A stretch of DNA of 64,000 nucleotides, from NCBI GenBank assembly GCA_030770425.1, contig JASJFT010000097.1, forward strand, positions 1 through 64,000. The letters run 5' to 3'. The position numbers were made by a program, and so were the translations under genes. This document shows, in pieces, positions 11,883 through 22,999 of this stretch (positions within the stretch are counted from its first letter, which is position 1; each line of letters begins with the position of its first letter). Origin of the DNA: Darksidea phi (lineage: Eukaryota; Ascomycota; Dothideomycetes; Pleosporales; Lentitheciaceae). The notes below the pieces were generated by a model, which ran no database searches, was not told the origin of the DNA, and saw only the letters and a program-made list of their open reading frames with translations.

Positions 11883-14417
11883 ATGTTACCTCTTTTAGTA
11901 GCACCATTTCTGTTCAACGAGGTCGTTGGAAACATCTTGCCCGGTCTTCTAATACCAACGCGCATCACCGACGACACGCTCTCCAGCATTACCAAGAGAT
12001 CTGATGCAATACCAACAATCAATCTTGGAGACATCCGACAATACGTCTTCGACCAAGGGGCAAGTCCATCATGCTGTTAAAGATGGCGAAGTTAATTTCC
12101 TCACAGGCACGGCACCCAGACGTACCGACGCTCGGCAAAAGAGACGTCAGTATTGCTCCTAAAGGCTTCCATAGTGTGATCCAAGAGAACGGAATTACCA
12201 TTGGTCTCGGCGAGGAAATCGCCGAAGAAGTGAGGAAGATTATAGAGGAAAAGTGCAAAGACGATAAGAATCTTCAAGTTTGTATTAGGGAAGTGTATCA
12301 AACCCTTGCAAGAACCCAGCTTAATACTCATACTAAACGCTTTGTTCTTTTGACGGTAGGAGCAGTTGCGGTTTTTATCGAATGGGTCATTCTGGCCATC
12401 ATAGCCCTTGGTGCCGTTGGTAGGGCAGTCTTGATCGAGAGCAACAAGCAAGCCAAGGTCCACTTGTCCCACGAGGAAAATGGTCCGCTAGCCCAGATTA
12501 AGAATTTGGGAGACGAGGTCTCTGAAGTTGCCTTTTCCATAGGCAATGGGGATAAAGTCGACCTTGTGGCTACCGTAACGATTACTCCGATATCAACCCC
12601 TACACCCAGCCTAGAGTGAGTATATGATCTATATTGGTTAACTCGGTTGGTACTAACACTATAGAATCTAGCCGGAGGATTAGCCTCGAGGAGATTACTA
12701 CCGATAGTAGCGAAGACAAGAAAGGAGATATTTTAATCCATATTCCGGAGGATCTTGACCGCCGCCTAAAAGATTACCTGGGTATTCTCGATCTTTAATA
12801 AGTTAGAGACGCGTATAAAGAAGATAGGAAAGTATATATAATTTCCAAACGCTCTAGTATCGATTTACGGGCGGACGAACCCCCGCTAGTTACGGAAAGA
12901 TGTAGGACCGTAATAAGAGACCTCTCTAGAAGTGGTATGTTTATACTAGACGACGAAACGAATATATAAATAGTTCCTATAAACCTCGATAATCCTACGA
13001 ATCTCGAAACCTATCCCGATAGCACTATAGTTCCTGTATTCAATATTAACGAGGTAAATACTGTAATAATATTAGTACGATAATACTAAGAGAGGAGAGG
13101 GGCTAATAGCCGACCCGGTATAAACCCCTTCTACCGCTCGTTAATAGTCGCGAGTCTAGTATTAAGATACATTTAAGAGGTATCTTTAGTCGTAAACGAT
13201 ATATAAGAGGTAGTGAGTATTATTAAATAGAGCGTGGAAAATATCCAACGTATTATATAAAAAGATATAGAGTACCAACCTAACTTAGTATACTTTAGTA
13301 ATAACTATAAGGGCTATAAGGAAAAGCGTGTCTCCCTGGTAGTCGATAAAGAGCCTTATCTAAAGCAAATAGGCTTATATACTATAGTAAGATCTTTCAC
13401 GACCCTATAGAAGCAGACTAACGACTATAAAGAAATTAAATAAAGGCTGTTCTTGCGAGGTACTTTCTAAGCCAATTGTACGTTAAATTCTAGATAGCTA
13501 CTTCGAAAATCTGTAATAGTTTATGTAGGATATTAATAATTCGGTATCGTATCCTACCTACTTAATAGATGATTCGATAAACTTTAACACTACCCGCTTC
13601 GACGAGGCTATCGACGGCGCCTACTATAATTATAATAAGCTAAGGCGGAAGAAACGCCACGGAGCCGCTATTTTAAAGCGAGATGACTTTATATACTATA
13701 ATACGGATAAGGATAACCTGCGCTAGAAGCTCTCCTGGGATGACGGAGGTAGTAAATACGCGTTAAAGTACGAGGATATCTTTAAGCAGATGCTATACTA
13801 CGATAAATATAGGTTTATTTCTTGGGGCGCTTGTTGTACTTATAAGCTAAGAGTTTATAGGTAGATAGTAGGGTAGCACGGCAAAGAAAGGTTCCGTGCC
13901 TACAGAATGTGGCCAGGCTTCCTATAAGGTAGACTATGTACTACTACTAGCTCCTCCTCCACCACCCTCTGAGCCTCCGCTCCTAGAAGATTGGGCTTAA
14001 TATTTGATTATATTGGACCACGAGATATCAGGACTAGGAAACTGGAAGCTCACATGGACACTTTTCGCGGACCCCTGGCGTGCCAATGCCAAAGTCGAAG
14101 GCCCTGCAACTTATTTTAATATCGGTGCTACGTCCATAGAAATCCACATCAACGTCGACGATGCAGATAACAAAGATAAGGTAAAGATTCGATTCACCAT
14201 CGCAGATCGCTTCAATCCCTCGGAAAAGCGCGATGCGCCGTGGTACGCCGGCCCCAATGGCGACATGGGACAACAATTCTTCGGAATAAATTGGTGTGGG
14301 ATTGCAGAGAAAAACTCAGACTGGCATGATGACAACGGGGTTTGGAAGCGGAAGGTGAGGTGCGCCTTCTCCAAGTATTTCGAAGATGTTTACAAGACGG
14401 GCGAGATTCATTTTTAG
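11883..14417 (+). pseudogene. Gene with RIP-decayed middle, product unknown
   Basis: Both ends read as intact coding sequence but the middle is broken. The 5' part (11883-12059 joined to 12107-12615 by a GC-AG intron with donor GCAAGT, phase 0) encodes a protein with a hydrophobic helix (FVLLTVGAVAVFIEWVILAI). A GT-AG intron with a perfect TACTAAC branch (12616-12671) leads into a frame that continues for over 1 kb with stops at former Gln or Trp codons (for example TAATAA near 12797 and a TAG before KLSWDDGG near 13720). This middle is depleted of CA/TG. The 3' end (14004-14417) is open again for 137 codons and contains GNWKLTWTLFADPWRANA. I do not recognise the family. The start codon is uncertain. 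The stops make an intact product impossible unless splicing avoids them. Confidence 0.6.
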
Positions 14418-15033
14418 ATGTTTTCTATTAGTTTCTAACATTGATAAAACAATGTAAAGATTTTTTATAACTTCTTAATTGACTTAAGAAGAGACTCTAT
14501 TGTTATATGGAAGTGGGCCAATTTGACGCTGTCTACCTTTTCCGTTCGTGTATCGCACACACTTCCTCCTGCACGTATCAGTGGATGATACGTGCAGGAG
14601 GAAGGGTGGAAGCAGAATTGTGACGATAAATCGACTTTCCGGTTTAACTACTCCATTTCTCACGCATGCTGCCAATTCTCCAACATTCTGGTTCCCCCAA
14701 AGGCGAGGCCTGTGGATGGAGAGTGCAAGAATCAGATACCTTGTTTTATAAGCGTTTTGTTAGCAACTAGGGGTACCAAATTCCTCTCCAATGCCCAAAT
14801 CAACGAATCGCCGCCTCAGATATGGACCCTCAGAGGGGATAGCCTACGATATATTACCATATAATATACAGTGAAAACGGCATAGCTTATACATCCGTGC
14901 ACCTCGGGAGAACCGCGCTAATAACCCGTTCAGGGGGGAACTGTACCTATTTCTTCCACTAGCTGTGAGTTTCGATAGGCTATCAAGCGAGCCCCTATCT
15001 AAAACCAATGTGCTCAGAAACGGAGCTGGCGGC
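14418..15033. other. Intergenic stretch with a perfect hairpin
   Basis: There is no supported gene between the decayed gene and the acyltransferase. Short ORFs here have no family signature. The notable element is the inverted repeat at 14562-14604. The last bases are the acyltransferase promoter. Confidence 0.5.
14562..14604. repeat. Perfect 19-bp inverted repeat with 5-nt loop
   Basis: CTTCCTCCTGCACGTATCA is followed by GTGGA and then the exact reverse complement of the first arm. Nineteen paired bases without mismatch are very unlikely by chance. There is no T-run after it, so it is not a simple pol III terminator. It may be a mobile-element relic or a bidirectional regulatory palindrome. 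Confidence 0.85.
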
Positions 15034-15040
15034 TATAAAA
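15034..15040 (+). promoter_or_regulatory. TATA box of the acyltransferase gene
   Basis: TATAAAA lies about 100 bp upstream of the chosen ATG at 15136, a typical distance. It supports that ATG over the upstream in-frame GTG at 14965, which precedes the TATA box. Confidence 0.5.
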
Positions 15041-15135
15041 TCACACGACATAACGGGCGATACAAGCTCAAGTTACCCGGTCTGAAGAACCGAGCCCCTT
15101 CGGACCAACAGCCAAGGTCCACAAAAATCTACAAG

Positions 15136-16690
15136 ATGGCCGCCTTATGGAGCCTACTCGGAGCTTCTCCTGCAAGGATTCCGCCACCGCCGGTTGAAAG
15201 TGACGACGTCTACCCCGTTCATATGCTCGACGACACGAAAACGCTCCGGGGCATTGTCGTCACATGGACGCTGCACTTGAATGATGTGTTGGACGCGGAC
15301 AAGCTGTACGCCTCCCTATCAAGATTATTAGAGATTGACGACTGGAAGAAGCTTGGCGGACGACTGAGGTTGAAGGTCGGTTTTTCATTCCGACACCTGT
15401 GACCGTGTCAATAGCTGTTGACTCGCTCATTAGGAAGATGGCGGGCTGGAGATACACGTTCCACGACCTTTTACGACGGAACGACCTGCTGTGTCCTATA
15501 CCCACCAATCCCTAGCCATGGATATGAAAGAACATCCGCTAGCGAAGACTCTCCCTAAAGCTACGGAGCACCCGTCTGTGCAGCCTGGGCCCCAGGAGTT
15601 TCGAGCTTTTGCGGCGAGGGAAGATGCACCAGCAACGCTCGAGGACTTCCTCTACCGGGATACGCCCCAACTGTCGCTCCATATCACTTTGTTCAACGAC
15701 GCCACGCTTGTGGCTCTCTCATGGCCACATACTCTTATGGATGTCATGGGCCAGCAGGCTCTCTTGCGTGGCTGGTCTCTAGTGTTAGCGGGCCGCGATT
15801 CAGAAGTGCCGCCTATGCTCGGGGCGCGAGAAGACGCCATATGTGCAGCGGTCGATGCGCCGCAGGAGAAGGACGAAGAATTCAAGCTAGGGCTCAAGCA
15901 ACTAAGGGGATTGGGTATGCTCAAGTTCGGGGTACGATTTGGTTGGGACCTGCTGTGGAACCAGGAGGTCCAGACACGCACCATCTTCTTGCCCAAAAGA
16001 GTAGTGGCAGAGTTGCGGCGTGAGGCGCTGGGCGACTTGGCCGTTCAAGTTAGTGAAGTAGAGAAACCCTTCATCAGTGAGGGTGATGCGCTGACGGCGT
16101 GGGCGATGCGGGCGGTGGCTTCGTCTTTGCCGCAGCCACGGCCAGTAGCGGCGCTTCACGCGCTCAACGCGCGATTTCGTCTCCCGTCACTGGCGCAGGC
16201 TCCAGGTGTTTACGTCCAGAACATGGCAGTGGGAGCGTTTACGACAGTATCTCACGAGGTCGCCACAGGACCGCTAGGACCCATCGCTCTGGAAAACCGG
16301 CGCCATCTGATGGAGCAATCGACAGAGGCCCAGGTGCTAGCTTTCCTGCGCGAGCTGCGACGAGATCCCAAGTCTAGTAGCGACCCGGCACTAATGTTGT
16401 GTTGCGAGCCTGACGCCCTGCTGATGCCCTTCACCAACTGGTCGCGGGCTAACTTCTTCAAGACGGCCGACTTCAGCCCTGCCCTTGTGCGTGTTGAGGA
16501 GATGAGACAGTCAAGGAGCAACCCGCCAGGCACCATAGTGTACCACCACGCGCAATCAATGCGACAGAGTCCGACGGCTAGAAATGTGATCGTGGTGCTG
16601 GGGAAAGACCACAGCGACAACTACTGGCTGACTGGGATGCTGTTGCCCGCAGCCTGGGCCAAGATTGAAGAAGAAATCAGTAAAATGTAA
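15136..16690 (+). CDS. BAHD-type (transferase family) acyltransferase
   Basis: Exons 15136-15375 and 15434-16690 encode 498 residues. This family moves an acyl group from CoA to a hydroxyl or amine, often in fungal secondary metabolism. The catalytic HxxxD motif is clear at about residues 179-183 (SWPHTLMDVMG). The start of the fold is also typical (MLDDTKTLRGIVVTWTLHL, then WKKLGGRLRL). A C-terminal NWSRANFFKTADFSPAL block stands where the family's DFGWG-like motif lies; the motif itself is divergent. The 58-bp phase-0 intron (15376-15433) has an unusual GTCGGT donor but restores LEIHVPRPFTTERPAVSYTH, conserved in this family. Length fits the usual 450-520. No other biosynthetic gene flanks it, so the substrate is unknown. 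Confidence 0.88.
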
Positions 16691-18965
16691 CAACAGTACT
16701 GATAAGTGGATAAAGGCGACTTCTGCAACGACGTCAATACCGAGACAGTGGCTATAACTGGTGGTCTTCAAAGTGTATTATGGCTAGTTCCGGGGCCAAG
16801 AAGCTTCATAGGCACTTGCTGCTTTGCCATTGATGGTCCGTACAGAGCGGAAGCACCTGCCAGCGAGTGACGTTGGTGATTAGAATAGAATAGAATCTTG
16901 ATTTCCTCAAGAAGTTTTGGATTAACATCGCTGACACCTTCATAATACCTCTGTCACCCTTTGATGAGACGGTTGCGAACTGCTCGCACCTGGAGAAAAT
17001 GGTTGTATCGGCCCATTGGGTGGGAGTGTCGGTCCTCGTATGAGTGCGGAGCGAGATATTCACGGTGAGACGATGGTTTTTGTTCCTTTCGATGACGGGT
17101 CCGGAGAAGTATTCTAGATAGAGATTGAATTTGCCGGCGGCGACGTTCCTGGGAAATTTGTTGGTTGAACGCTGGGGCGCTGCCATGCACCCAAATTCAA
17201 TGGGTGGTGTCTAGTTTGGGACATGCTGTTAACGCGCTAGTTTCTCCCCGTAATGCTCCATGTCGTGGTATTTTTTGTTGCGTAGAGGATTCGTCGGGGT
17301 TGTATGAGAAGCTGTGCACCGGGTTTAATGTTGTAAGGTGGGTTGGGAGGACACGAGGACGATAAACGTGCATGAAAGAGTTTTCTTCGAGCAGGCCACC
17401 ACGGTGTTATGCGCGAGCAGGAGGGGTAGGGGTTGCACTGGGAGAAACCTTTACTTTTCGCGCGAGCGTCGTGCAACCCCTGCACCGTGCTGCGAAGTTC
17501 GATACGTGACTCCTGAAATGAAGCACTCCTTTAGAGCATACTCATTACGATTTATGAAAATCCACAATTATAAGCATTATTCCAAAACCGAAGGCTTGCT
17601 CAGCGTCGTCACGCCGGGACCGCTAGTCACGTGTTTCGGCCCTAACCTCGGAAGAGATATTTCAAACACTGCATGCGCATAATTGCGAAGGGGCATGTAG
17701 ACACGGGATTCTTGGACGAATGGGTTGCTTTTACCGGGGGGGGGTCGACCACGCCATGGTAGGTGCTACGGCAGGAAGAATACGGTCGAGCAGTGCTTCA
17801 AGGGCCCACTTTCCGCTGTTCGCCCACGGTCTGGTTCTTCTCATGACAATCATGTGTGGTACGCGGCCCTGATCTTCAGCAGAAGAAGTGCGATGTGAAG
17901 ATCCCGACATGCATGGTTCATGCTGGCAACATGACAGCTAGCGAGCAGGGAAAGACAGGTAGCGAGACACAAGGACAGGTAGCTGGGCTTCTCGAACAGA
18001 TCATGTCGCTCCTCGTGGGAAACGGCTCTCCGCTTTGCAACCGCGACATAAAAAGCACGGCAGCAATGCAACGCAGAGAGATTTCAATGAGTAGCATAAC
18101 GTGGAGGCATCACAAATATGGGTGAGAACCATGTCGGACATCCACACGCCGCTTGTGCCACCTCGGTTAGGTTCTGCGCGCTAACTTATTCCCTCACGAC
18201 AGCTCACTTCATCTGCCGCCCATCATTTCCACTTTCTATTCCTCACCAACCGATTAAACTCCGCATCGCCCACAGACTGCCACGCGTCTTCCAAGAACGG
18301 ACTTTGCGTTCCTGGATCCGTCCACCATTCAGGAGCCTGCGCTTCAAGCCACCGGACGCGGCGGACGCGGAGTCTGGAAGTACAAGTTGCCTAAGCGCAC
18401 CCCCGAAGTCCGGGCTAGCACCCCCTGCTTCGATGGGGTCCAGCTTTCTATCGTTGAGACGCGATAGCTAATCGGCTTTCTAGGATAGCGAAGAGTTTTC
18501 TCCCCGCAGTTGCGATTGAGTTTCTGTGTGCTCATATCGTGGCGATGACCGTCGGTTCTAACATGGACGCGACGTGGCTCGAAACGCCCAAACTTCATTA
18601 CCGCCGTTCTTGAAACTTGGCGTCTGTTGTGTTGGCAGATGGCGGAGAACCCGTGCAGTTGGGATGGCGTCCAATGCGCGCCGTGGCGTACCTGGATCCG
18701 CAGGAGAAACGAGACATGCGGTCCGTCCGTATGATTGCTCGCTTGTTTTCTTTTGGCTGGGACTCACCAGCGCAGGGAGTATTGCGTCTTTGCACGTCCG
18801 ACGGCCCGACCGGGATGTTGAGCCGTGTTAATACTCCCTAAAAGAGCCACTCCGTTCATTTCTCTGCCTCCCTATTGGCTACGAATCAGTAACCGGACGC
18901 AGCACACCAACTGTCATATGGTGGTCCGCCGGAGATGGCAGCCAGGCCGACTCGGAATGCCGCGT
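16691..18965. other. 2.3 kb without a supported gene
   Basis: ORFs here are short, overlap on both strands, and show no domain. Features seen: an 11-bp inverted repeat AGGGGTTGCAC/GTGCAACCCCT (about 17426-17436 and 17472-17482) and a run of nine G at about 17738-17746. The right end is the promoter of the GH128 gene. Confidence 0.45.
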
Positions 18966-18968
18966 CGT

Positions 18969-18974
18969 TATAAA
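18969..18974 (+). promoter_or_regulatory. TATA element of the GH128 gene
   Basis: TATAAA lies 125-130 bp upstream of the start codon and is followed by a pyrimidine-rich leader, typical of highly expressed fungal genes. Confidence 0.45.
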
Positions 18975-19098
18975 CCCTCTGTCCTTCCCTATACCTACTC
19001 TTTCGTTACAGGCAGTTTGCTATCTCTTTGCTCAACACAACAGTCCCTCATTTGACTTTTTAGTCGTTACACTCATTCGATTATACCTTCCTTTCAAA

Positions 19099-19967
19099 AT
19101 GATTTCTTCCACCCTTCTTGTCGCCCTTGCAGGCCTTTCAACCTTTTCTCAGGCAGCGCCTACCCTCTCCAAGCGAGGAAGCAGCAAACTTGGGTATGCC
19201 TTCGGTAAAGGCGCTCAGGCAAAGATCGAGCAGTTTTCCCCCAACCAAGGCTGCTGGGGATATAACTGGGAGGCTAGGGTCAACGACAGCCCGTCCTGGA
19301 CCCTCCCTTCGAACTGCGAATTTGTCCCCATGCTTCACGATGGTAACGACATGTTCGTCAATGCATGGAAGTCAGGTGATGCTCAGGGAGCTATCGATGC
19401 GGGCGCAAAGCATATCCTGAGCTTCAATGAGCCTGACCACTGCGGGTGAGTAACTGTCAATCACCAAGGGTAACGTGACAAGACAGACGCTGACTTAATG
19501 GCAGTCCATCTCACGAAGGTGGCACCTGCATGGACGTCGCCACGGCCGTCGCCAAGCACAAAGAACTCGTTCAACCCTATGCCGACAAAGGCATCAAGAT
19601 CGGCTCGCCCGCTGTCACCAATGGACAGGAAGCCGGCAAGGGTCTGAACTACCTTAAGGACTTCCTCAACCAGTGCGACGGGTGCCAGATTGACTTCGTC
19701 TGCGCTCATTGGCAGTGGGCCGGCGCGACGGATGTCAAGTCGTTTACAGACCATATCGAAGCGGTGCACAGGGAGACGGGCTTGCCCGTCTGGGTCACCG
19801 AGTACCAGGCGCCCACTGGAAGCGACCCGGTCCAGTTCATGAAGGAGGCTACTGAGTGGATGGACAAGCAGGATTTCGTTGAGCGCTATGCATACTGGTC
19901 GGTTGACGCGAAGCTGACGAACGGTAATGCGCTGTCAGACCTTGGTGCTGCGTATGCTGGTTTGTAA
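19099..19967 (+). CDS. Secreted GH128 endo-beta-1,3-glucanase-like protein (Asl1 family)
   Basis: Exons 19099-19445 and 19505-19967 encode 269 residues. A signal peptide is visible (MISSTLLVALAGLSTFSQA) followed by APTLSKR, a probable Kex2 pro-site. The mature part matches the Glyco_hydro_cc (Asl1) family, a TIM barrel acting on cell-wall beta-1,3-glucan: KLGYAFG at the start, ILSFNEPDHCG with the likely acid/base Glu at about 111, HWQWAG, and VWVTEYQAP with the likely nucleophile Glu at about 215. The ending YAYWSVDAKL...LGAAYAGL is usual for the family, as is the length. The 59-bp GT-AG intron falls inside the conserved CGPSHEGG stretch and rebuilds it. It is a stand-alone gene, probably for wall remodelling. 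Confidence 0.93.
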
Positions 19968-22900
19968 ATGTTGTCGTCAGACACAGGGGTGAATGGTGTT
20001 TAGTGAGAGTGAGGCCCTCGGTCATCCACAATTTGGGTTCGGCTTTTTTTTTTTTTCATTTCGCACTTAGAGATACGCCTTCAGCTTTTCGCTTCATATC
20101 TATACTTCCGAATCCACTCCAGTTACAGAGTTGAGTAATCGTCTCGCACATTCGCAGCGTGTTTTCATCTTCATGCAATTAGCGCCGCTTACGTCACTAT
20201 GCACCGTGGGAAAGGGGTGCTCCCACCGGCATCAGCTATACCGCGTCAGCTATACCCTATCTTCACTACGGTTGTTCAACGCTTAACAAAACAGCTGTTA
20301 AAACGCACTTGGTTCAAGACATGTGTAGCGAGGAGCTCGCTTCAAAGCACTAAAATTCTCGGATGCACAATCGGCATGGTCTCCACCGTGAGTCATATCT
20401 GTGCAAATCAGTCCACCGACATAAAATCTCCATCAACTGCTGTCTGTGACTCTGGCCTAGCACCTAAAAATTTACTACTCAACAATATGGATCGCGATCG
20501 CCTTCAGCCCTTTGAGTGGCACCTCTTTCTAGGAGACACCAGCTTATACTCATCGCATGAAACGCTCCATAGAAGGCAGATAAAAAATCCCAAAACAAAC
20601 GCGGCACAAATCCCTATACGATATGTGCCAATGCGCACGGAAAGAGTTTAATGGGTTTAGAGCGAAGATTCACACGCCAACTATCAACAATGGAGAGTCC
20701 GGCATCAGAGCTTCAAAAGGATACTCAAAGAACTTGTGACGCCTCTATCGTGGCTTCTTACCAGTACAGCTGGTATGCGAATATAAAAACGGATCCTTAC
20801 AACTCACTATGGTCTTGCTGGAGTTCTGCGCCAAAATGAAGCTCAGGCCTCCTCTATGTCGTTTCTTCGTTGAGCCAGGCTTCTCCATTCGAAAAGTTGG
20901 AGGGGAGCCGCGCCTTAGCTTGCAATGTAAAAGGTTACACGGTAATCAGCTATGTGCGCTTCGGTACTTAGAACTGGACTTGAAAAGTGATGACGGGTCG
21001 GTTTATGGACTTTTCCGCTGTCTTCAAAATCGTACCGAGCGCACACGAATGTTTTCCCGTTCACACAGGTTGATTGTACGCAAAAAGCTTTGGGGTGTCG
21101 ATCAACTGAAAGAACAACATGGTGGCGTGCATGGCTGTGGGGTTGAGTTGTTGGATTGAAAATAACATGTGCTCCGAGACATTTCTCTTTTCATTTCAAC
21201 ATATATGCAAAGTCCCCTATGTCCTCGCGGTGGTACGTCACCGTCACTATCAATATCCAAGGAGTTGCAGCCTAGAGTTTGAAGCGCAAAGAAATTACAG
21301 AAGGTCAGGCAGATCCAGAGACTCTGTTCCCGAAGTTCAAAATCGACGCAATGTGGATCTCTGACGTTTGCCCACGTCGTCTCGAAATATGGGATGACTT
21401 ATTTATGCTACCTCCGAGTAAATGCCCAACTACCACTGATACATGCAATCTAAAATGCAATGATTTTAACTTATATGCGCCTCCACTACCGTCCTTACGG
21501 ATTGTCCATATGGAGAATGAGAATGAAAAAGGCGAGGAAATCGTAGATGCCTTCTATACCAGCATAAGTGTCGACACAGGCTCTTTCCACGGCAGTTTAC
21601 GCAAGACTAGCCATGTCAACTATCTGCTTTGATTACTCTCGAAAACAATCTCGAGATGGTGTATGATCTGGTGGGAGAGGGAAGGTATCTAAAAAGAACA
21701 AAGCCATGTGTTATTAGGTTGTCCTTTAAGATAGTCATCGTCATCACAAAATGCCGGATTACAATGGCATGACTTCGTGCATTCCAGCTAAACTGTCCGA
21801 ATGAAGAATTTATCCTCGTTCGTCTATATCATAACCGCCCAGTCTCTCCTACAAATTCGATGCCTTCGACACTAAAAATGATTGAAGAAGCATAAATGGG
21901 GCACGGCTCGTCGGGCACCGACAGCACATGCGTTTCACGAAAATGTGCGAGACTCTAACCGATGTCGATGGACGCCCTAGATAACACTCATACAGACTTT
22001 CGTCTAGTCCTTTTATCGATGATGTTATCGATACTAGCACGTCGACGAGGTTGATCATCGTCAACAGTCCTGAAGGGGAAAACTATCATCTTATCTTTTG
22101 CCTGCACGGCGCCCTTCACGCCGCGCTCAGGGCTTTGTTAGCTACCTCCGCAACTTCTACGGTCCCGCTTGTTAGCGCAAGAAAGTACCTGAATAACCAC
22201 GTTCTTTTCGAATTGCTCATCTCTAGGACCATCTTTAGATAAACACAAACTAATCAACTTGGATATATTAGAGTGCTAGGTAACAAAAGGGCAATAATGG
22301 CCGGCAGACCGTCGAGGAGCATCTGGCCAACAATAACATCTCCCTGGACAGAGGACGTGATGTCATTGTTCGACCTTCCAACGGATGCGAACAGATGACG
22401 ATTGGGACACGCAGAAGTGATGTGTATGGATGATGAGGGGGAATAAAAGGTGTTATGATGAAGGTTTTGTAAAGTCGGCGTATATAGTGCTATACTTAGA
22501 TGTGTGGTGTAGTTCGAGATGGTGGGGTCTCTCCAGGCAACTGTGGCGGTGATAGATATGAACAATGTCAGAATGCGCGCTCCTGTTCGTACTTGAGAGT
22601 AAATATGTAGTGTTCGTTGGATATTAGCTGATAATTCGATTGTATCCTACGTCGAGTACGAAATGCTGATGCTCCGCATGGGTATAGACAAACCTCCTAC
22701 AATGCTCACCGTCCCTGTATGTTCCAAGCTCGAAAAACGCATTTGATGCCGCCAAGGACCATAACATGTCGTGAATTCGTGTCCCGACCCTAGCCTACCC
22801 AACTATTGAGTCATATACGTTCCCTTGCCAACCTCTCCCTTTACGGCTCGAGTTTCCTTGTCCTACAAAGCGAGCACGTCCACCACTGATTCACTTACCA

Positions 22901-22999
22901 GTGCGATACAAGGTTATCAAGAAGGAAGGAAGTATAGGGTATCTCACGAGCCCGTGAGGTACGTTACACCCTACTCTCTTCTTCCCACTTCCAATACCG
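19968..22999. other. 3 kb without a supported gene
   Basis: A T-run (about 20045-20056) follows the GH128 gene. Between about 20.2 and 21.6 kb several plus-strand ORFs lie end to end in different frames (20199-20651, 20651-20839, 20809-21159, 21279-21632). One includes LCALRYLELDLKSDDG and another DVCPRRLEIWDDLFMLPPSK, which read like pieces of a single protein. I could not join them with convincing introns, so this may be a decayed gene or chance. 21.7-23.0 kb shows nothing recognisable. Confidence 0.35.

Noticed and set aside
14965..15135. Upstream in-frame extension of the acyltransferase ORF
   Set aside because: It starts at a GTG, lies before and across the TATA box at 15034, and has no family similarity; the ATG at 15136 gives the usual N-terminus.
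17426..17482. 11-bp inverted repeat AGGGGTTGCAC/GTGCAACCCCT
   Set aside because: The arms are short and 35 bp apart; this is expected occasionally by chance and there is no associated feature.
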